Assembly: GCA_922989275.2 (NCBI GenBank)
Contig: OV277866.1
Location: forward strand, 37,651,246-37,715,245
Direction: 5' to 3'
Source of the DNA: Gari tellinella
Lineage: Eukaryota; Mollusca; Bivalvia; Cardiida; Psammobiidae
DNA: 64,000 bases
Positions 18,989 to 29,442 of the stretch are shown piece after piece. The translations under genes and the position numbers were made by a program. Within the stretch, counting starts at the first letter, position 1; each line of letters opens with the position of its first letter. The notes under the pieces were generated by a model. The model had not been told where the DNA came from and did not search any database. It was given only the letters and a program-made list of their open reading frames with translations.

Positions 18989-19980
18989 AGTGGAGCGGCT
19001 TACATCAAAATATCACCAAAATAGTTCACTGGTGGATACAAGCATGAAACTTGGCACACGTGTTTGTCAGATAATACTGTTTCAAAAACTATCGTTGGCC
19101 ATCGCAATTTCCGCCATTTTCAAAATGGCTGCCGCTAAAACAAAATGGCGGCATTTTAATACTGTCTAGGGTCACATATTGTCTATTAGCTGTCATATGA
19201 ACACTTTTCTTCGGTGCGACGAAACCAAAACAGAACTCTTCGGGTTTTTAGCAACCAAAATCGTATCCATTACTACAGACGCAACTATCGTCGTTACAAA
19301 GGAAGAGAATGTTGTCAGCAACTAAGCTATAGATACTGATTTTATAGCCCCTTGCAACCATGAAGAGGCAGACACTCGTATGTTTCTGCACGCAAAACAT
19401 GCAGCACTGGGTGGTGTCAAGTCAGTCAACATCGTAAGTTCTGATACAGACGTTGTTGTTATAGGTGTGGCTGTGTTTGATGAATTGGATGTGGATCAGC
19501 TTTGGGTGACATTTGGAAAAGGCAAAGATTTGCGATGGATACCGATTCATTTATATACAACAACTATATTTGGGCGCATGCGCAGTGCACATATGCATTA
19601 TATCAATATTATTATATGATGGACAAAATGGTGGTTGGTTATTTCAAAGTAAAATTGAAGAGTTACAAATAAAATATTTTAAAAAAAAACCACGAAAACT
19701 CATGAAAAAGCTTGGCGGCCATTTTAAAAATGGCCGATTTGGCGTATGCGCAGTACACATATACATTAATTCAATCTGTAATTGTTTGCTTGGCGAATAT
19801 TAAGTGGTTTTTTCAAAGAAAAATAGGGTCGCAAATGACATTTGAAGAAAAACTCAGGTAAATATTATGTAAAATGACGCCATTTTGAAAACCGTGGCGG
19901 CCATCTTGAAAATGGCAAAAATCCGGATGGCCAACGGTATTTCCTATTCGAGTACTATGTAAGGAACCAGCATGCCAAAT
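18989..19980. mobile_element. Insertion inside the family A MITE
   Basis: About 990 bp carrying a broken reading frame (19197-19616) and GCCATTTTCAAAATGGC-like blocks near both ends (about 19110 and 19905). The right half has two diverged tandem units of about 170 bp starting near 19565 and 19735, each beginning GCGCATGCGCAGT or GCGTATGCGCAGT. Terminal similarity is loose, so the element type is not settled. Confidence 0.6.
19197..19616 (+). pseudogene. Broken reading frame with HEEADTR...DTDVVVIG motifs
   Basis: A single frame runs about 140 codons with one stop (TAA, 19323-19325). It contains TELFGFLATKIV, VVTKEENVV, then PCNHEEADTRMFLHAKHAAL and SSDTDVVVIGVAVFDELDVD, LWVTFGKGKDLRWIPIH. 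From memory, this HEEADTR/DTDVVV pattern belongs to an uncharacterised protein family that is abundant and repeat-associated in molluscs and cnidarians; I know no proven function. The spaced acidic residues would suit a metal-dependent nuclease fold, which is only an inference. It lies inside the insertion at 18989-19980. Confidence 0.65.
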
Positions 19981-20650
19981 TTGGCCACCAAGATAAACAT
20001 GAATTATCAGAATTGTCCAAACGTTGTACTTTTCTACGTTTTAGTGCTTTGCGTTTGCGTACGTTTGCGTTTAAACGGGAAAGAATAACAGGTTCTCCAC
20101 TGTACTTAGTGTTTAAGAGGTAAGAGACCATCGAACGAAGTCTGTTAATTTTAAAGACTTTTGACCGCTTAATGCAGGACACAGGTAATGCAGAATGGTA
20201 AATCGCTTAAAACAAGTTCTACTATATATTTTATGCAGTACAGAAGACGTTTAGTTATTCTTTTCAGTTCAACTGAAACTTAACGCGAACATAAGGCAAT
20301 AAGTCAATACCATATAGAAAAAGACGTGTTTCCTGGAATATGCCGATCATTTTCTGTCGTTTATTTTGCTCAAACGCCTAAAAAATAAGTTCATTTCCTA
20401 ATTATTAATAGCAAACATTTTTGACCCTGACCATGCACCGAGTGGCTAAGTGTCTAATCTGGCTATAAGCTGTTGCGACTGTGATATTTGCTTTAGCACA
20501 AGCACCTTTATTGGGAAAAGATAACGTTTTCTTCCACACACACGGGATGACAGGAACTTGTACTTAAGGACTTGCAATAGATAACACTTATATCCGGAAG
20601 CCTGCATTATGCTGAATGCATGATTATGATTGAGGAGCCTGTGTATGTAT

Positions 20651-20870
20651 AAACGCGTTTACGCTAAATCTATTATTTCCATTGCAAACAGTTTGGAGCC
20701 AGATCAGACGCCGGGTAACCCGGTGTCTGATCAGGCTCTTAACTGTTTGCCACTCATATTAAAATGAATATGTGGAAACATAGTAAAGTTGCCATTTTCT
20801 ACATTTTAGTGCACCGCGTTTGCGTTTTGTATGCGTGTATACGGGAAGGAATGGCGTGTTCTCTACTGTA
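20651..20870. mobile_element. MITE family A, left end lost
   Basis: Begins at AAACGCGTTTACGCTAA, contains the alpha hairpin and ends CTCTACTGTA. About 30 bp of the left terminal repeat is missing, and the terminal region is diverged. Confidence 0.75.
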
Positions 20871-20879
20871 ACTAAAACA

Positions 20880-21000
20880 GTTATTACCATTAGTAATTAC
20901 TTGAATTTAATTGAATATGACATATGTGGTTTTGTTACTTATGTTTTAAGATGATGTACTTATGTACAAGTCTGAATAAAAGATGTTCTGTTCTGTTCTG
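20880..21000 (+). repeat. Retroelement 3' end with (TTCTG)n tail
   Basis: AATAAAAGATG followed by three to four TTCTG units ending at 21000 resembles the microsatellite tail of a LINE or SINE. No coding part is left. Confidence 0.45.
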
Positions 21001-21484
21001 TATTAATTTCCATACTTGTATGGTATTGATTGAACGAGCAAATTATCTTAACTCTTCATGAAATATGCTTTATAGCTACCACAAAGAATACCATGCACTG
21101 ATTAAAGTTCTAAATAATGATGAACATGGACGTGCTGTATGATCAATAAATGAATAGCATGGAGGCATTTACATTTGAGCCGTGCCATGACAAAACCAGC
21201 CTTATTGCATTGCAACATGTACAGATCAAGCATCGTGGTCATCCCAGGCTCTGTATCTCATTCTGAGTTTGGTATACAATTCCAAATACCGTATAATTAT
21301 AATAAAGTTACATAAAATGATTTAAATTCATTTGGGTGTCAATCAGTGTCAATCAGTGTAGATCTTTGACGCGGCGTCTGGCCTTGATCTACTCTGTTTG
21401 CAATGCTATAAGGCAAGTGTTGTCATCGCACGGATCATAATTATGATACAGGATAGAACGAGCTTAGCAGATACATGTAGCTTC

Positions 21485-21737
21485 TTAACCCTTTCCCTTA
21501 TAGAAGCGACTTTTAGCACATTCATTTTATTCATCCGCTGAAGAAAATAGTTCCAAATTATACCGTAATGTATATGTGTTATATTTAATACTTTCCTTTT
21601 TCTAGCAGTTAATAATTTAAAGCAGGCTGAAAGTAAAGCAGAATGCGCCTTTGGGCGCATTCTGCTTTACTTTCAACCTGCTTTAAGTAGTCACATATCT
21701 TCAATACTAGAAACAATGCTATCAGGTAAAGGGTTAA
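21485..21737. mobile_element. MITE family C (TTAA flanks, beta core), copy 1
   Basis: Flanked by TTAA, with ends CCCTTTCCCTTATAGAAGCG on the left and GGTAAAGGG on the right. The centre, 21617-21690, is a beta hairpin (apex GCGCCTTTGGGCGC). TTAA targets and CCC...GGG ends are characteristic of piggyBac-type elements. Sisters: 25887, 33576, 58168. Confidence 0.78.
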
Positions 21738-21894
21738 GGAGTTTTGTTTTGGTATTATTATTAATCTACATTAAACGATGCTCTGTATCAAGTAAGGAGG
21801 TACCCATGGTTCTTATACTGGCAGATCGTTTGACACCTTGTACTTCCATCGCGACTTGATCTGGATCCCAAACTGTATGGCACTCGTCATTAGG

Positions 21895-22143
21895 TACAGT
21901 GGAGAAAACGTTATTCTTTCCCGTTTAAACGCAAACGTAAGCAAACGCAAAGCACTAAAACGTAAAAAAGTGCAATTTTTGGACAATTCTGATAGTTCAT
22001 GTTTATCTTGGTGGCAAACAGTTTGAAGCCTGATCAGACGCCGGGTTACCCGGCGTCTGATCTGGATCCAAACTGTTTGCATTGCAAATAATAATTTTAG
22101 CGTAAACGCGTTTATTGGAAAGACTAACGTTTTCTCCACTGTA
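21895..22143. mobile_element. MITE family A, intact copy
   Basis: Variant termini TACAGTGGAGAAAACGTTAT and ACGTTTTCTCCACTGTA, with an alpha hairpin of apex CGCCGGGTTACCCGGCG. This AACGTT terminal subtype is shared with the copies at 38304, 39342 and 44350. Confidence 0.85.
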
Positions 22144-22724
22144 CATGTGTATCTTCAAATTAAAATTCTATACATATTCACATACATGGTATGAAACAGC
22201 AAACGTTGCAGACTCTGGCGAGACGCCGATTAACACATTGTTTTATTGGGGTCTACACTGTGTACTAATGTCAACTTTTCGCGACTTGGCCGTTAATTTG
22301 CAAATAGTTTTGGATGCATAACGCGGCGTCAGATATGGATCCAGAGTCTTTGACATTCGTATTTAGAGTTATTTTTTGTAATGCATACATCTAGATCTAC
22401 ATCTTATTTTGACTTTTTTGCAGACGGCAATTTCAAAGCAGACGATTTTACTCCAAGATACTGGTTATTGGGTTAAGATTTGTTTTATGTTTAATACGAG
22501 ATTGAATAGGCCTATATCTAGCCATAGACCTAACGGACATTGCGGTCGATGCAATCACATCTACATTGTATGACCACATATTTCAGGTATTAATAAAGGT
22601 ATACGTCTAAATATCACCTACCCATGGAGTCATGCTTCACATAATTTAGTAAACATAACTGCATACCGAGACTGTCGACCTGATTTACCCCTCCCACTAC
22701 GTTACCCCGAGCACACTGACATTT

Positions 22725-22790
22725 GCAAACACTTTGGATCCTGATCAGACGCCGAGTAACTCGGCGTCTGATCAGGGTCCAAACTGTTTG
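22725..22790. repeat. Alpha hairpin, near-perfect stem
   Basis: GCAAACACTTTGGATCCTGA, apex CGCCGAGTAACTCGGCG, then TCAGGGTCCAAACTGTTTG. It sits in an element with GCAGACGAT after it, but no clean ends are visible. The rest of 22144-23530 shows only faint fragments of alpha and beta repeats. Confidence 0.7.
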
Positions 22791-23334
22791 ACACTCATAT
22801 ATATTATTTCTTAAGCTAAACTGCATAAAACCTGCTTTTGATAAATGAAAGCAAACGACAATTTAGAAGCAGACGATAGCCATAAAGTTACGCGGTTAAG
22901 TTTACAAACATTTATTAATCTTTTGCCACATAACCGTGTCAGAAATATTAACAATACACGTAAAATTTACCGAGTTTATAGCTATGTGAGGTCTAAAATA
23001 GTTCTGACTTCATACTTGTAAGTGAATGTGTGCATTGTGTTGAACAACAAACTGAGATAATAATATTAGATCTATATGTTGTACAGTAAACAGGACATAG
23101 AGTTTAAAATCGATTTGGCAAAAATAGATCTTTCATCGATACACAAGCTACCTTAGGTAAACGTAAAATGCTATTTTATGTCGGGTTGGACTTAAAGCTT
23201 GTTAACCGAAAATCTTGTGTCAATAATAAGGACTACGTGTGCTTAGATCTACATAGCATATAAAGTGAGGAATTGTACATAATACGCTGTGGTTTTCTGT
23301 TTATCCCTTTACTCAATAGCCTGCTTTTAGTTTT

Positions 23335-23412
23335 GAAGACAGGTGATCACTTAAAGTAAGTTGTTAGTAAAGTGAGATGTATTCTGCTTTACTTTCAACC
23401 TGCTGTAAGCTC
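23335..23412. repeat. Degenerate beta hairpin
   Basis: GACAGGTGATCACTTAAAGT, a shortened apex, and TCTGCTTTACTTTCAACCTG. The right arm is better preserved. Confidence 0.55.
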
Positions 23413-23530
23413 AAATTTGCAAGTCTTTAGAAAATATTTCTGTTGGTGCATATTCTTGACTCTATTATATGGAACTGCTTTCTTCACTGGAGGAATACAT
23501 TAGATGAGTAAACGGCATATGTTAGAAGCA

Positions 23531-23769
23531 ATGGGTTAAACAAAACGAAACGAAACAAAACGCAAATGTTAAAAAATTACATGTAGAAAATATCAGCAAT
23601 TTTTCAATGTTGATCTTTGATTTTTATCTGAGAGGCAAACAATTTGGAGCCTGATCAGACGCCGAGTTACTCGGCGTCTGATCTGGCTCCAGCGTGTTTG
23701 CAATTAACATAATTTGATTTAAAACAAACGCGTTTTATCGGAAAAGAATAACGTTTTCTTTTCTGTGCA
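23531..23769. mobile_element. Diverged family A MITE just upstream of caspase exon 1
   Basis: The alpha hairpin at about 23636-23702 (apex CGCCGAGTTACTCGGCG) and the right end GAATAACGTTTTCTTTTCTG are recognisable; the left end is decayed. It finishes 44 bases before the caspase ATG. Confidence 0.7.
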
Positions 23770-23812
23770 TAGTTTAGTTATAAATTGTGTTACATTATAG
23801 GCAACGGACAAC

Positions 23813-24031
23813 ATGGATGGTAAAGGACAGAATGTAGCGGATGCAAGGAAATTTCCTGCATCGCCAACGGCGAAAGCTGCTGACATGGAAGGTACAGACA
23901 CAACAGATGCCAAGGGTTTTGGCAAGAGTGGTTTTGTTTCCAAAATGCTGTGTGGAATAACTAGATCTGCAATGAACAAAATCACACTCGAAGATGTAGA
24001 GGGCGATGAGGAAATAGAAAAGAATTACGAG
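23813..24031 (+). CDS. Effector caspase, exon 1 (N-terminal prodomain)
   Basis: ATG at 23813 opens 73 codons, ending phase 0 at a donor GAG|GTAAAG (24031/24032). The peptide (MDGKGQNVADARKF...EEIEKNYE) is short, charged, and has no death-effector or CARD fold, as in executioner caspases. Asp-rich stretches (EGTDTTDA, LEDVEGDEE) could be prodomain cleavage sites. The exon is open a further 8 codons, which are intronic if the donor is used. Just upstream, TTACATTATAG at 23790-23800 could be an acceptor for a 5' UTR exon, with GCAACGGACAAC before the ATG. A TATAAA at 23779 would place initiation almost on the ATG, so I favour an upstream non-coding exon. The link to exon 2 rests on matching phase, strand and prodomain size. 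Confidence 0.72.
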
Positions 24032-24302
24032 GTAAAGTCGATGGAAAATACCTAAAAATTAACAACAACAACAAAGATTCGGTGACTTTTCTTTAGGATG
24101 TTTTAGATTTTAATCATATTTTTAATGCAAGATACACGACACAATGCCACTCATTTGCTTAAGCCTTTTATTTTAGTATTTTCGTGGGTTTTTTTGGTTT
24201 TTTTTGTGTTTTTTTTATACAAATGCACCATTTTGGTTTTCAGTCTCTTTAAAGTTTAAACCTTTTTACCATATATTTGTTTTCTGCTTTACTTTCAGTC
24301 TG

Positions 24303-24816
24303 CTTTAAAGGGACTCGCAACCGGATGGTGTACTTGTCAAAATAAAATAAAATACTCAAATAAAAGCAAATTTGTGGCATTATTTGGCTTCTGACATTAA
24401 AAAAATATGATCAGTCCAAAAAAAGTATCAAGAACCGTCACCGAATCCTAGGTTTTTTAGATATTTTCCATCGTTTTTCTATAGCGTCAGTTGTTGTTGT
24501 TGCTTCTCTACACGGGTTCAGACATAAACCCCAGCCGAATAAAGTACGTTAATTCGCTACCATATATATAGAGAGCGCTGGTAGCCGAGGGGGTAAAGGC
24601 GTTTCCTCATTTTTCATGTTTGTCTCCGCATGGAGGGTCACGGGTTTGAATCCCACCAGAGCTTCTTCTTTTCTTTTCTTTTTGAAATGAAATTGAAATG
24701 CATTTTTTAACAGAATTTATTATCCTAAACTAAATCTTAACCATTTATATAAGCATTTGACATATATTTACAAATTACTATTTTTAATGCTAAATCCGGC
24801 TGCGAGCCTCTTTAAG
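24303..24816. mobile_element. 514-bp TIR element carrying a tRNA-like block
   Basis: Ends CTTTAAAGGGACTCGCAACC and GGCTGCGAGCCTCTTTAAG are inverted repeats with few mismatches. Inside, 24578-24660 has TGGTAGCCGAGGGGGTAAAG and GGGTTTGAATCCCACC, resembling the A and B boxes of a class II (Ser/Leu-type) tRNA, followed by a TTCTTTTCTTTTC pyrimidine run. The T stem is imperfect, so it is more likely a SINE head or decayed tRNA than a functional tRNA gene. Confidence 0.6.
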
Positions 24817-25492
24817 CTACACTTTATCAGGATAAAGGAAACATTTCTAATGGTACATGTACATATTCATGACTGTATAAAGGGGAATTTATTTTCTTTT
24901 TAGTGAACGAATGAATCAAAGGTAAAAATGCAATGGGCTTAAACAAATGTATGTGTTGTCATCATTGAGATTACTCAAACAAATGCTCTCTCGCAGTGTA
25001 AAAGACAAATTGAATTTTATAGCTTGATAGATTTCAAACAAAAGGCTGCCATAGGAGCTTTCTTTTTTGCAATTATACTGGTTTATGGAAATAAGAAATT
25101 ACGGAGATTCGTTTAGGTAGTCTGAGTAGCAAGATTTACTATTTAGAACTTAAATAATGCCAGTCAACATGGAACTGTAATGTTTCTATGTATATCAATT
25201 TAGTCTGAGACACTGTCCATTTGTCTGCTTCTCTTTCACTGTTTCTATATGTCATACTTTCCTTTCCCTTCTTACAAACTTAGTACGTATATATCTCTGT
25301 TACTGGGTCCATTTATCTATCGTTCTTTCTATTGTTCCTGGCGTTTTGTCTATATCCCTATAAATCTGTCTATTTCCAAATCCTTTCTTGTCACTCTTTT
25401 TTCTTTCATTATATGTGTTTCTCTATGTCATTTTGTGTATTTCTCTTTTATTCGATATGACCAGAATACTGTTGAAAGCGACGTTAACCAGC

Positions 25493-25688
25493 GCTCCAGA
25501 TAATTAAGGAAGTAAAACTGAACAAATCCATAATTTTCTCCATTATTTCAGCACCAATTCCTATGGTGTGATTCTCATTAGAATCAACTCGAAGAGACGA
25601 TTTAAATGAATAGTGACACCATAGGGTTTAATGCAGATATAATTATTTTAATTTTTGAAATACTGGTACTCTCTTTATCTGAAGCCCC
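25493..25688. mobile_element. MITE family H, degraded copy
   Basis: GCGCTCCAGATAATTAAGG and CTCTTTATCTGAAGCC ends; the central palindrome CCTATGGTGT...ACACCATAGG is retained around GAATCAACTCGAAGAGACG. A SINE 3' fragment ends directly before it (25457-25492). Confidence 0.65.
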
Positions 25689-25886
25689 GGTAAAATATCG
25701 TAACAAATCAAGTCCAATCCTAAAACCCCATTGTGTACAGTAGTGGTCACTCACCCGTGACACAGGTAGTCTACACTATAAGCTGCAAACGTTTTCATTA
25801 CACTATAAAATGACAGAAAAAGCTGACAAAAGTGCTGAAGTTAGAGTTTTTGTAATTGGAAACTGTAATCGTCAGTGATGTGTGCG

Positions 25887-26131
25887 TTAACCCTTTCCCC
25901 AATAAAAGCGCCTTTTATGATTTATTCCTCCGCTGAAGAAAATAGTTCCAATTTAATCAGTCATGAATATATAGTATAGAGAGTAGTTTCTATATTCTAG
26001 CACATGATAGCTTAAAGCAGGCTGAAAGTTAAGCAGAATGCGCCTTAAGGCGCATTCTGCTTTACTTTCAGCCTCCTTTAAGTGGTCACCTGTCTTTAAT
26101 ACTAGAAATAAGATATCAGGTAAAGGGTTAA
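25887..26131. mobile_element. MITE family C, copy 2
   Basis: TTAA flanks at 25887 and 26128. Ends CCCTTTCCCCAATAAAAGCG and GGTAAAGGG; beta hairpin about 26009-26083 with apex CGCCTTAAGGCG. Confidence 0.78.
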
Positions 26132-26189
26132 AAGGGATTGAAGCATTTATTAGAAAGTATATCAGCTTTGATGCTTAACTAAAAAGCGC

Positions 26190-26252
26190 ATTAGCAAACA
26201 GTTTGGATTCTGTTACGCGGCGTCTGATCAGGATCAAAACTATTTGCAAATG
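26190..26252. repeat. Alpha hairpin with half of the apex deleted
   Basis: GCAAACAGTTTGGATTCTG runs directly into TTACGCGGCGTCTGATC, then AAACTATTTGC. Confidence 0.6.
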
Positions 26253-26799
26253 CGCTCCATGACGTCATTGAGAGTGAGGGGGTTAAAACCTCTTTTGACA
26301 AATTGATTGCGTTTAATTATATGGTACAACAAGGAAATATTCTTTCAAGATAATTAACATTTACCAACTCTTAAATCAATTCAAATAAGACAATAATTCA
26401 AACATTGCAGATATTACATTGACATACAGGAAGGAGATCTTTGTCTGATAAAATGATACAATGTAAAAAACAGATTCGGCATGAAAGAAATGAAAATGTA
26501 AACGGGTGTCAGACGTAAAAATAAAGCTTTGCGTCAAAATGCACTTTCATAAAAAGAAGTCGGGGGTCGAACGTATGTATGAAGAAGGCACAAAATGGAA
26601 GTCCTATATGCTGTAACTTCTTGGCAAACGGGTCGTTCTTGTGTGACTGCCTATGTTTTGCTTTATACTGCCATAATGAATTAATAACGGTGTGCGAAAG
26701 GCTGACTAAAACAGACATTTGTGATTCGGGAAAGAAACAGATTTTGCCCTGTCTGTATGCCTGTCTGTCTGTTTGTTGGTTTGTTTGTCTGTCTGCCCG

Positions 26800-27690
26800 G
26801 GTCACAAAATCATAACCCTGTCTATAACATTTGCACTACTGGACATGTGGTTTTCTTAGTTGATCTCTGTTTTGCTTGTTTCAAGATCTTTCTGAACATG
26901 CCGAAAGTGTTGCCCTTCTGACGTGGACCTTGACCTTTGACCTACTTTTGTAAAAACCTTTAAATGCCTATATCATTTGAACCGATAGGCCTATGACTGA
27001 TTAGGAATGTATCTTGTGTTGAGACCTTTCTAAATATACCAATGGTTTATACTATATGACATTGACCTTGACCTTTGACCAATTTAATCAAATTTTAAAC
27101 AAAAACCTTAACTTTGGCTATAACCCTTGTACTATTGCACATGGACTTTTTAAAATTGGCATGTGGCTTGCTTGTATCCAGACTTTACCATCATGCCGAC
27201 ACGTTTTCCCTCATAACATTGACCTTTGGCTAACTCTTTTCTAAATTTCTTTAAATGCCCATAACCTTTGAATTAATAAGTACATGTATATGGCTTTCAT
27301 ACCTCGTATGTATATTTCTTGTGTCAATACCTTACAATCCGTACCATGTTTTTTACATTGTAACCTTGACTTTTATATTTGATCCACGCAAACAAAAAAT
27401 AACCCAACACCTTAATCGTGAAACTTTACCCCTTCGTGTTTCATTGTCGTCTGCTTCAATTTGTTGTTTGCAAGATCGTTTCAAACTTACACTTTTGTAC
27501 ATGTGCGTTTTATAATTGGCATGTGACTTGCTTGTGCCAAGACCGTGTTTGCCCTAGTGACATTTATAGTATTTTTATACATTCTTTCCCAAAAGAATTG
27601 AACCAATAGACATAGGGCTTTCACACATAGTAGATGAATCTTAATTGAACCAATAACTCAATACGATTCTATTAACCTTGAAACCATGAC
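26800..27690 (+). repeat. Degenerate tandem array with GACCTTGACCTTTGACC motif
   Basis: Loosely repeated units of about 130-140 bp, each with a GACCTTGACC or GACCTTTG block (for example 26926-26942 and 27064-27080) and phrases such as CTATAACCTTTG and ACATGTGG. Similar arrays are at 51105-52405 (same orientation) and 62755-63640 (opposite). Confidence 0.6.
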
Positions 27691-28144
27691 CTACTTGTAC
27701 ATTACCGACAATGCTGCTGGCTGGGACCTTTTGTATTTCACAAACACACTGCTTTTTCTTTGCTTTCCTTTCGTATGATTTTATGACGTTCTGATTCACA
27801 CCCGCCGAATCCCTATGTTTTTGTCCAATTGCAAACATTTTGGATCCATACCAGACACCGAGTAGGCTTATGGGTAACTTTAATCAGACACAAAACAGTT
27901 CGCCAGTCAGAATTTGGTAGATCATGGACATTTGCACACTTTGATTTCATTGCGTTCCGTTTCATTTGAACTGGACAGAATAACGTATTTCCTGCTACAT
28001 TGTATAACTATATTCGCCAGTCTAGTCTCTGTTTTCTCTTCACATTTCATTGTCGTCTGTTTCAATTTTGTTGTTTGCATGATCGTTTCAAAGTATGATT
28101 CAATGTAGTATAACTCAAAAGTAAAAAACATATCGATACGAGTG

Positions 28145-28212
28145 TCAAAGAGTTTGGAAACAGATCAGACATCGCATTACGCGGCGTCTGATCAGGATAA
28201 AACTGTTTGCAA
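28145..28212. repeat. Alpha hairpin
   Basis: GTGTCAAAGAGTTTGGAAAC, apex with CATTACGCGGCGTCTG, then CAGGATAAAACTGTTTGC. The left stem has more changes than the right. Confidence 0.65.
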
Positions 28213-28310
28213 ACGCGCTTTTTGGCGTCATTAAGCGTTTAAAAAAGGTTATCTAGCTTTTCTACACTGCCTTACCCAGAATATATTCTACAATAGTTTT
28301 TTGCTAAAAG

Positions 28311-28374
28311 TTCGGAATCTGATCGGATGTCGCATCATGCGGCGTCCGATCATAATTCAAAATATTTGACACGG
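28311..28374. repeat. Alpha hairpin, diverged
   Basis: TCGGAATCTGATCGGATGTC, apex GCATCATGCGGC, then CGATCATAATTCAAAATATTTG. It is followed by the GCAGACGATAATT tract seen after several alpha cores. Confidence 0.6.
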
Positions 28375-28602
28375 ATTTCGATAAATAATTTTAGTCAATT
28401 TAAGTAGAATATAAATTTGAAAAATAAAAGCAGACGATAATTTTTTTGGGTTTTTTTAAGAAGAGGACGTCATAACAATGATGGGGCTAATGTAACTGGG
28501 ATATTCGATTATTCAATAGCTCCTGCATGTGTTATTTATGGTGACCATTGTTATTAAAACGCAACTAGAATATTCATTCACGGGTGCATGTCTATTTTTC
28601 AG

Positions 28603-29442
28603 AATTACGAGAGAATGCCAGCGATTATGACGAGAAAGGAGATGATGGCAGACGTTTATAAGATGGACTTTCCACGACGAGGCAGGGCAGTCATCATTAA
28701 CAACAAGAACTTTTCTCCTGAACTCGCAAGGTTGGGTTTTGGTACAAGAAACGGTACCGATCTTGATGCTACAAAAATTGGCAGTAGACTCAAGCTGCTT
28801 GGTTTTGATGTTGAGCGAAGGCATGACGTCACGTGTGATGAAATCAAATCAGTTTTCAAGAAAATTGCCAATGAGGATCATACCGATGCGGACTGTTTTG
28901 TCGGCGTTCTGCTTAGCCATGGAGAGAAAGACAAACTATATGGCATTGACGATTGTGTGGACTTGAAGGACATTTTTGAATACTTTAAAGGAAATAATTG
29001 CAAATCGCTGGCTGGTAAACCAAAGGTATTTTTCATTCAGGCTTGTCGTGGGACTCAGCTTGATCCTGGAATAGAGATGAATGTCACCGATGCTAAAAGA
29101 GACTTTGGAAATGCATTTCCCGAGGTCCCAACAAGTGAAATTAGAATTCCAAACGAGGCTGACTTTTTGATTTCGTATTCTACGGTACCCGGTTATTATT
29201 CCTGGAGGAATTCTAGAAATGGTTCATGGTTTATGCAGGGTTTGGTTCAAGTGTTGGATGAATGTGGAACAACATGTGAAATGCTAAGGCTTCTCACACG
29301 AGTTAATCGAGTGGTTGCCTACGACCAAAGATTCCAATCGAACACGCTTCCGAAAGACCCGGATATGCACGGAATGAAACAGGTCCCATCTTTCACTTCG
29401 ATGTTAACGAAGGATTTGTATTTTATCCCTAAAACTTCATAG
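28603..29442 (+). CDS. Effector caspase (caspase-3/7-like), exon 2 with the whole protease domain
   Basis: Acceptor TATTTTTCAG at 28593-28602; the frame is phase 0, as required by exon 1. This exon gives 279 codons and the joined protein 352, close to executioner caspases. Landmarks (joined numbering): YKMDFPRRGRAVIINNKNF at the start of the large subunit; Arg122 in TRNGTDLDA; catalytic His179 in LLSHGEKD; catalytic Cys221 in QACRG; a linker with a likely cleavage Asp in MNVTDAKR; and the small-subunit signature YSTVPGYYSWRNSRNGSWF with the substrate-binding Arg. The end, SMLTKDLYFIP, matches the family. It cleaves proteins after Asp during apoptosis in the cytosol. All active-site residues are intact. 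Vertebrate caspase-3 versus -7 orthology cannot be assigned. Confidence 0.93.
   Translation, partial: NYERMPAIMTRKEMMADVYKMDFPRRGRAVIINNKNFSPELARLGFGTRNGTDLDATKIGSRLKLLGFDVERRHDVTCDEIKSVFKKIANEDHTDADCFVGVLLSHGEKDKLYGIDDCVDLKDIFEYFKGNNCKSLAGKPKVFFIQACRGTQLDPGIEMNVTDAKRDFGNAFPEVPTSEIRIPNEADFLISYSTVPGYYSWRNSRNGSWFMQGLVQVLDECGTTCEMLRLLTRVNRVVAYDQRFQSNTLPKDPDMHGMKQVPSFTSMLTKDLYFIPKTS

Larger units (their letters stand above)
18863..20104. mobile_element. MITE family A copy split by a 1-kb insertion
   Basis: 18863-18988 is the left half of a family A element (TACAGTGGAGAATC through the alpha hairpin to GGCTCCAAACT). 19981-20104 is the right half (GCCACCAAGATAAAC through to TTCTCCACTGTA). Together they make one element of normal length, with about 990 bp of foreign DNA at the edge of the hairpin. 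Confidence 0.85.
24032..28602 (+). other. Caspase intron (4.57 kb), packed with repeats
   Basis: Runs from GTAAAG to TATTTTTCAG. It contains a TIR element with a tRNA-like block (24303-24816), family H and C MITEs, GACCTTGACC tandem repeats and alpha hairpins, and no further exon that I recognise. The nine bases AATTACGAG occur both immediately before the donor and immediately after the acceptor. Confidence 0.7.

Noticed and set aside
24578..24662. Functional tRNA-Ser or tRNA-Leu gene
   Set aside because: A- and B-box-like motifs are present, but the T stem and acceptor stem pair poorly and no anticodon stem can be drawn.
26721..26921. Cys-rich plus-strand frame with CLSVCWFVCLS
   Set aside because: It comes from a TGTCTGTCTGT-type simple repeat at about 26750-26795 in the caspase intron.
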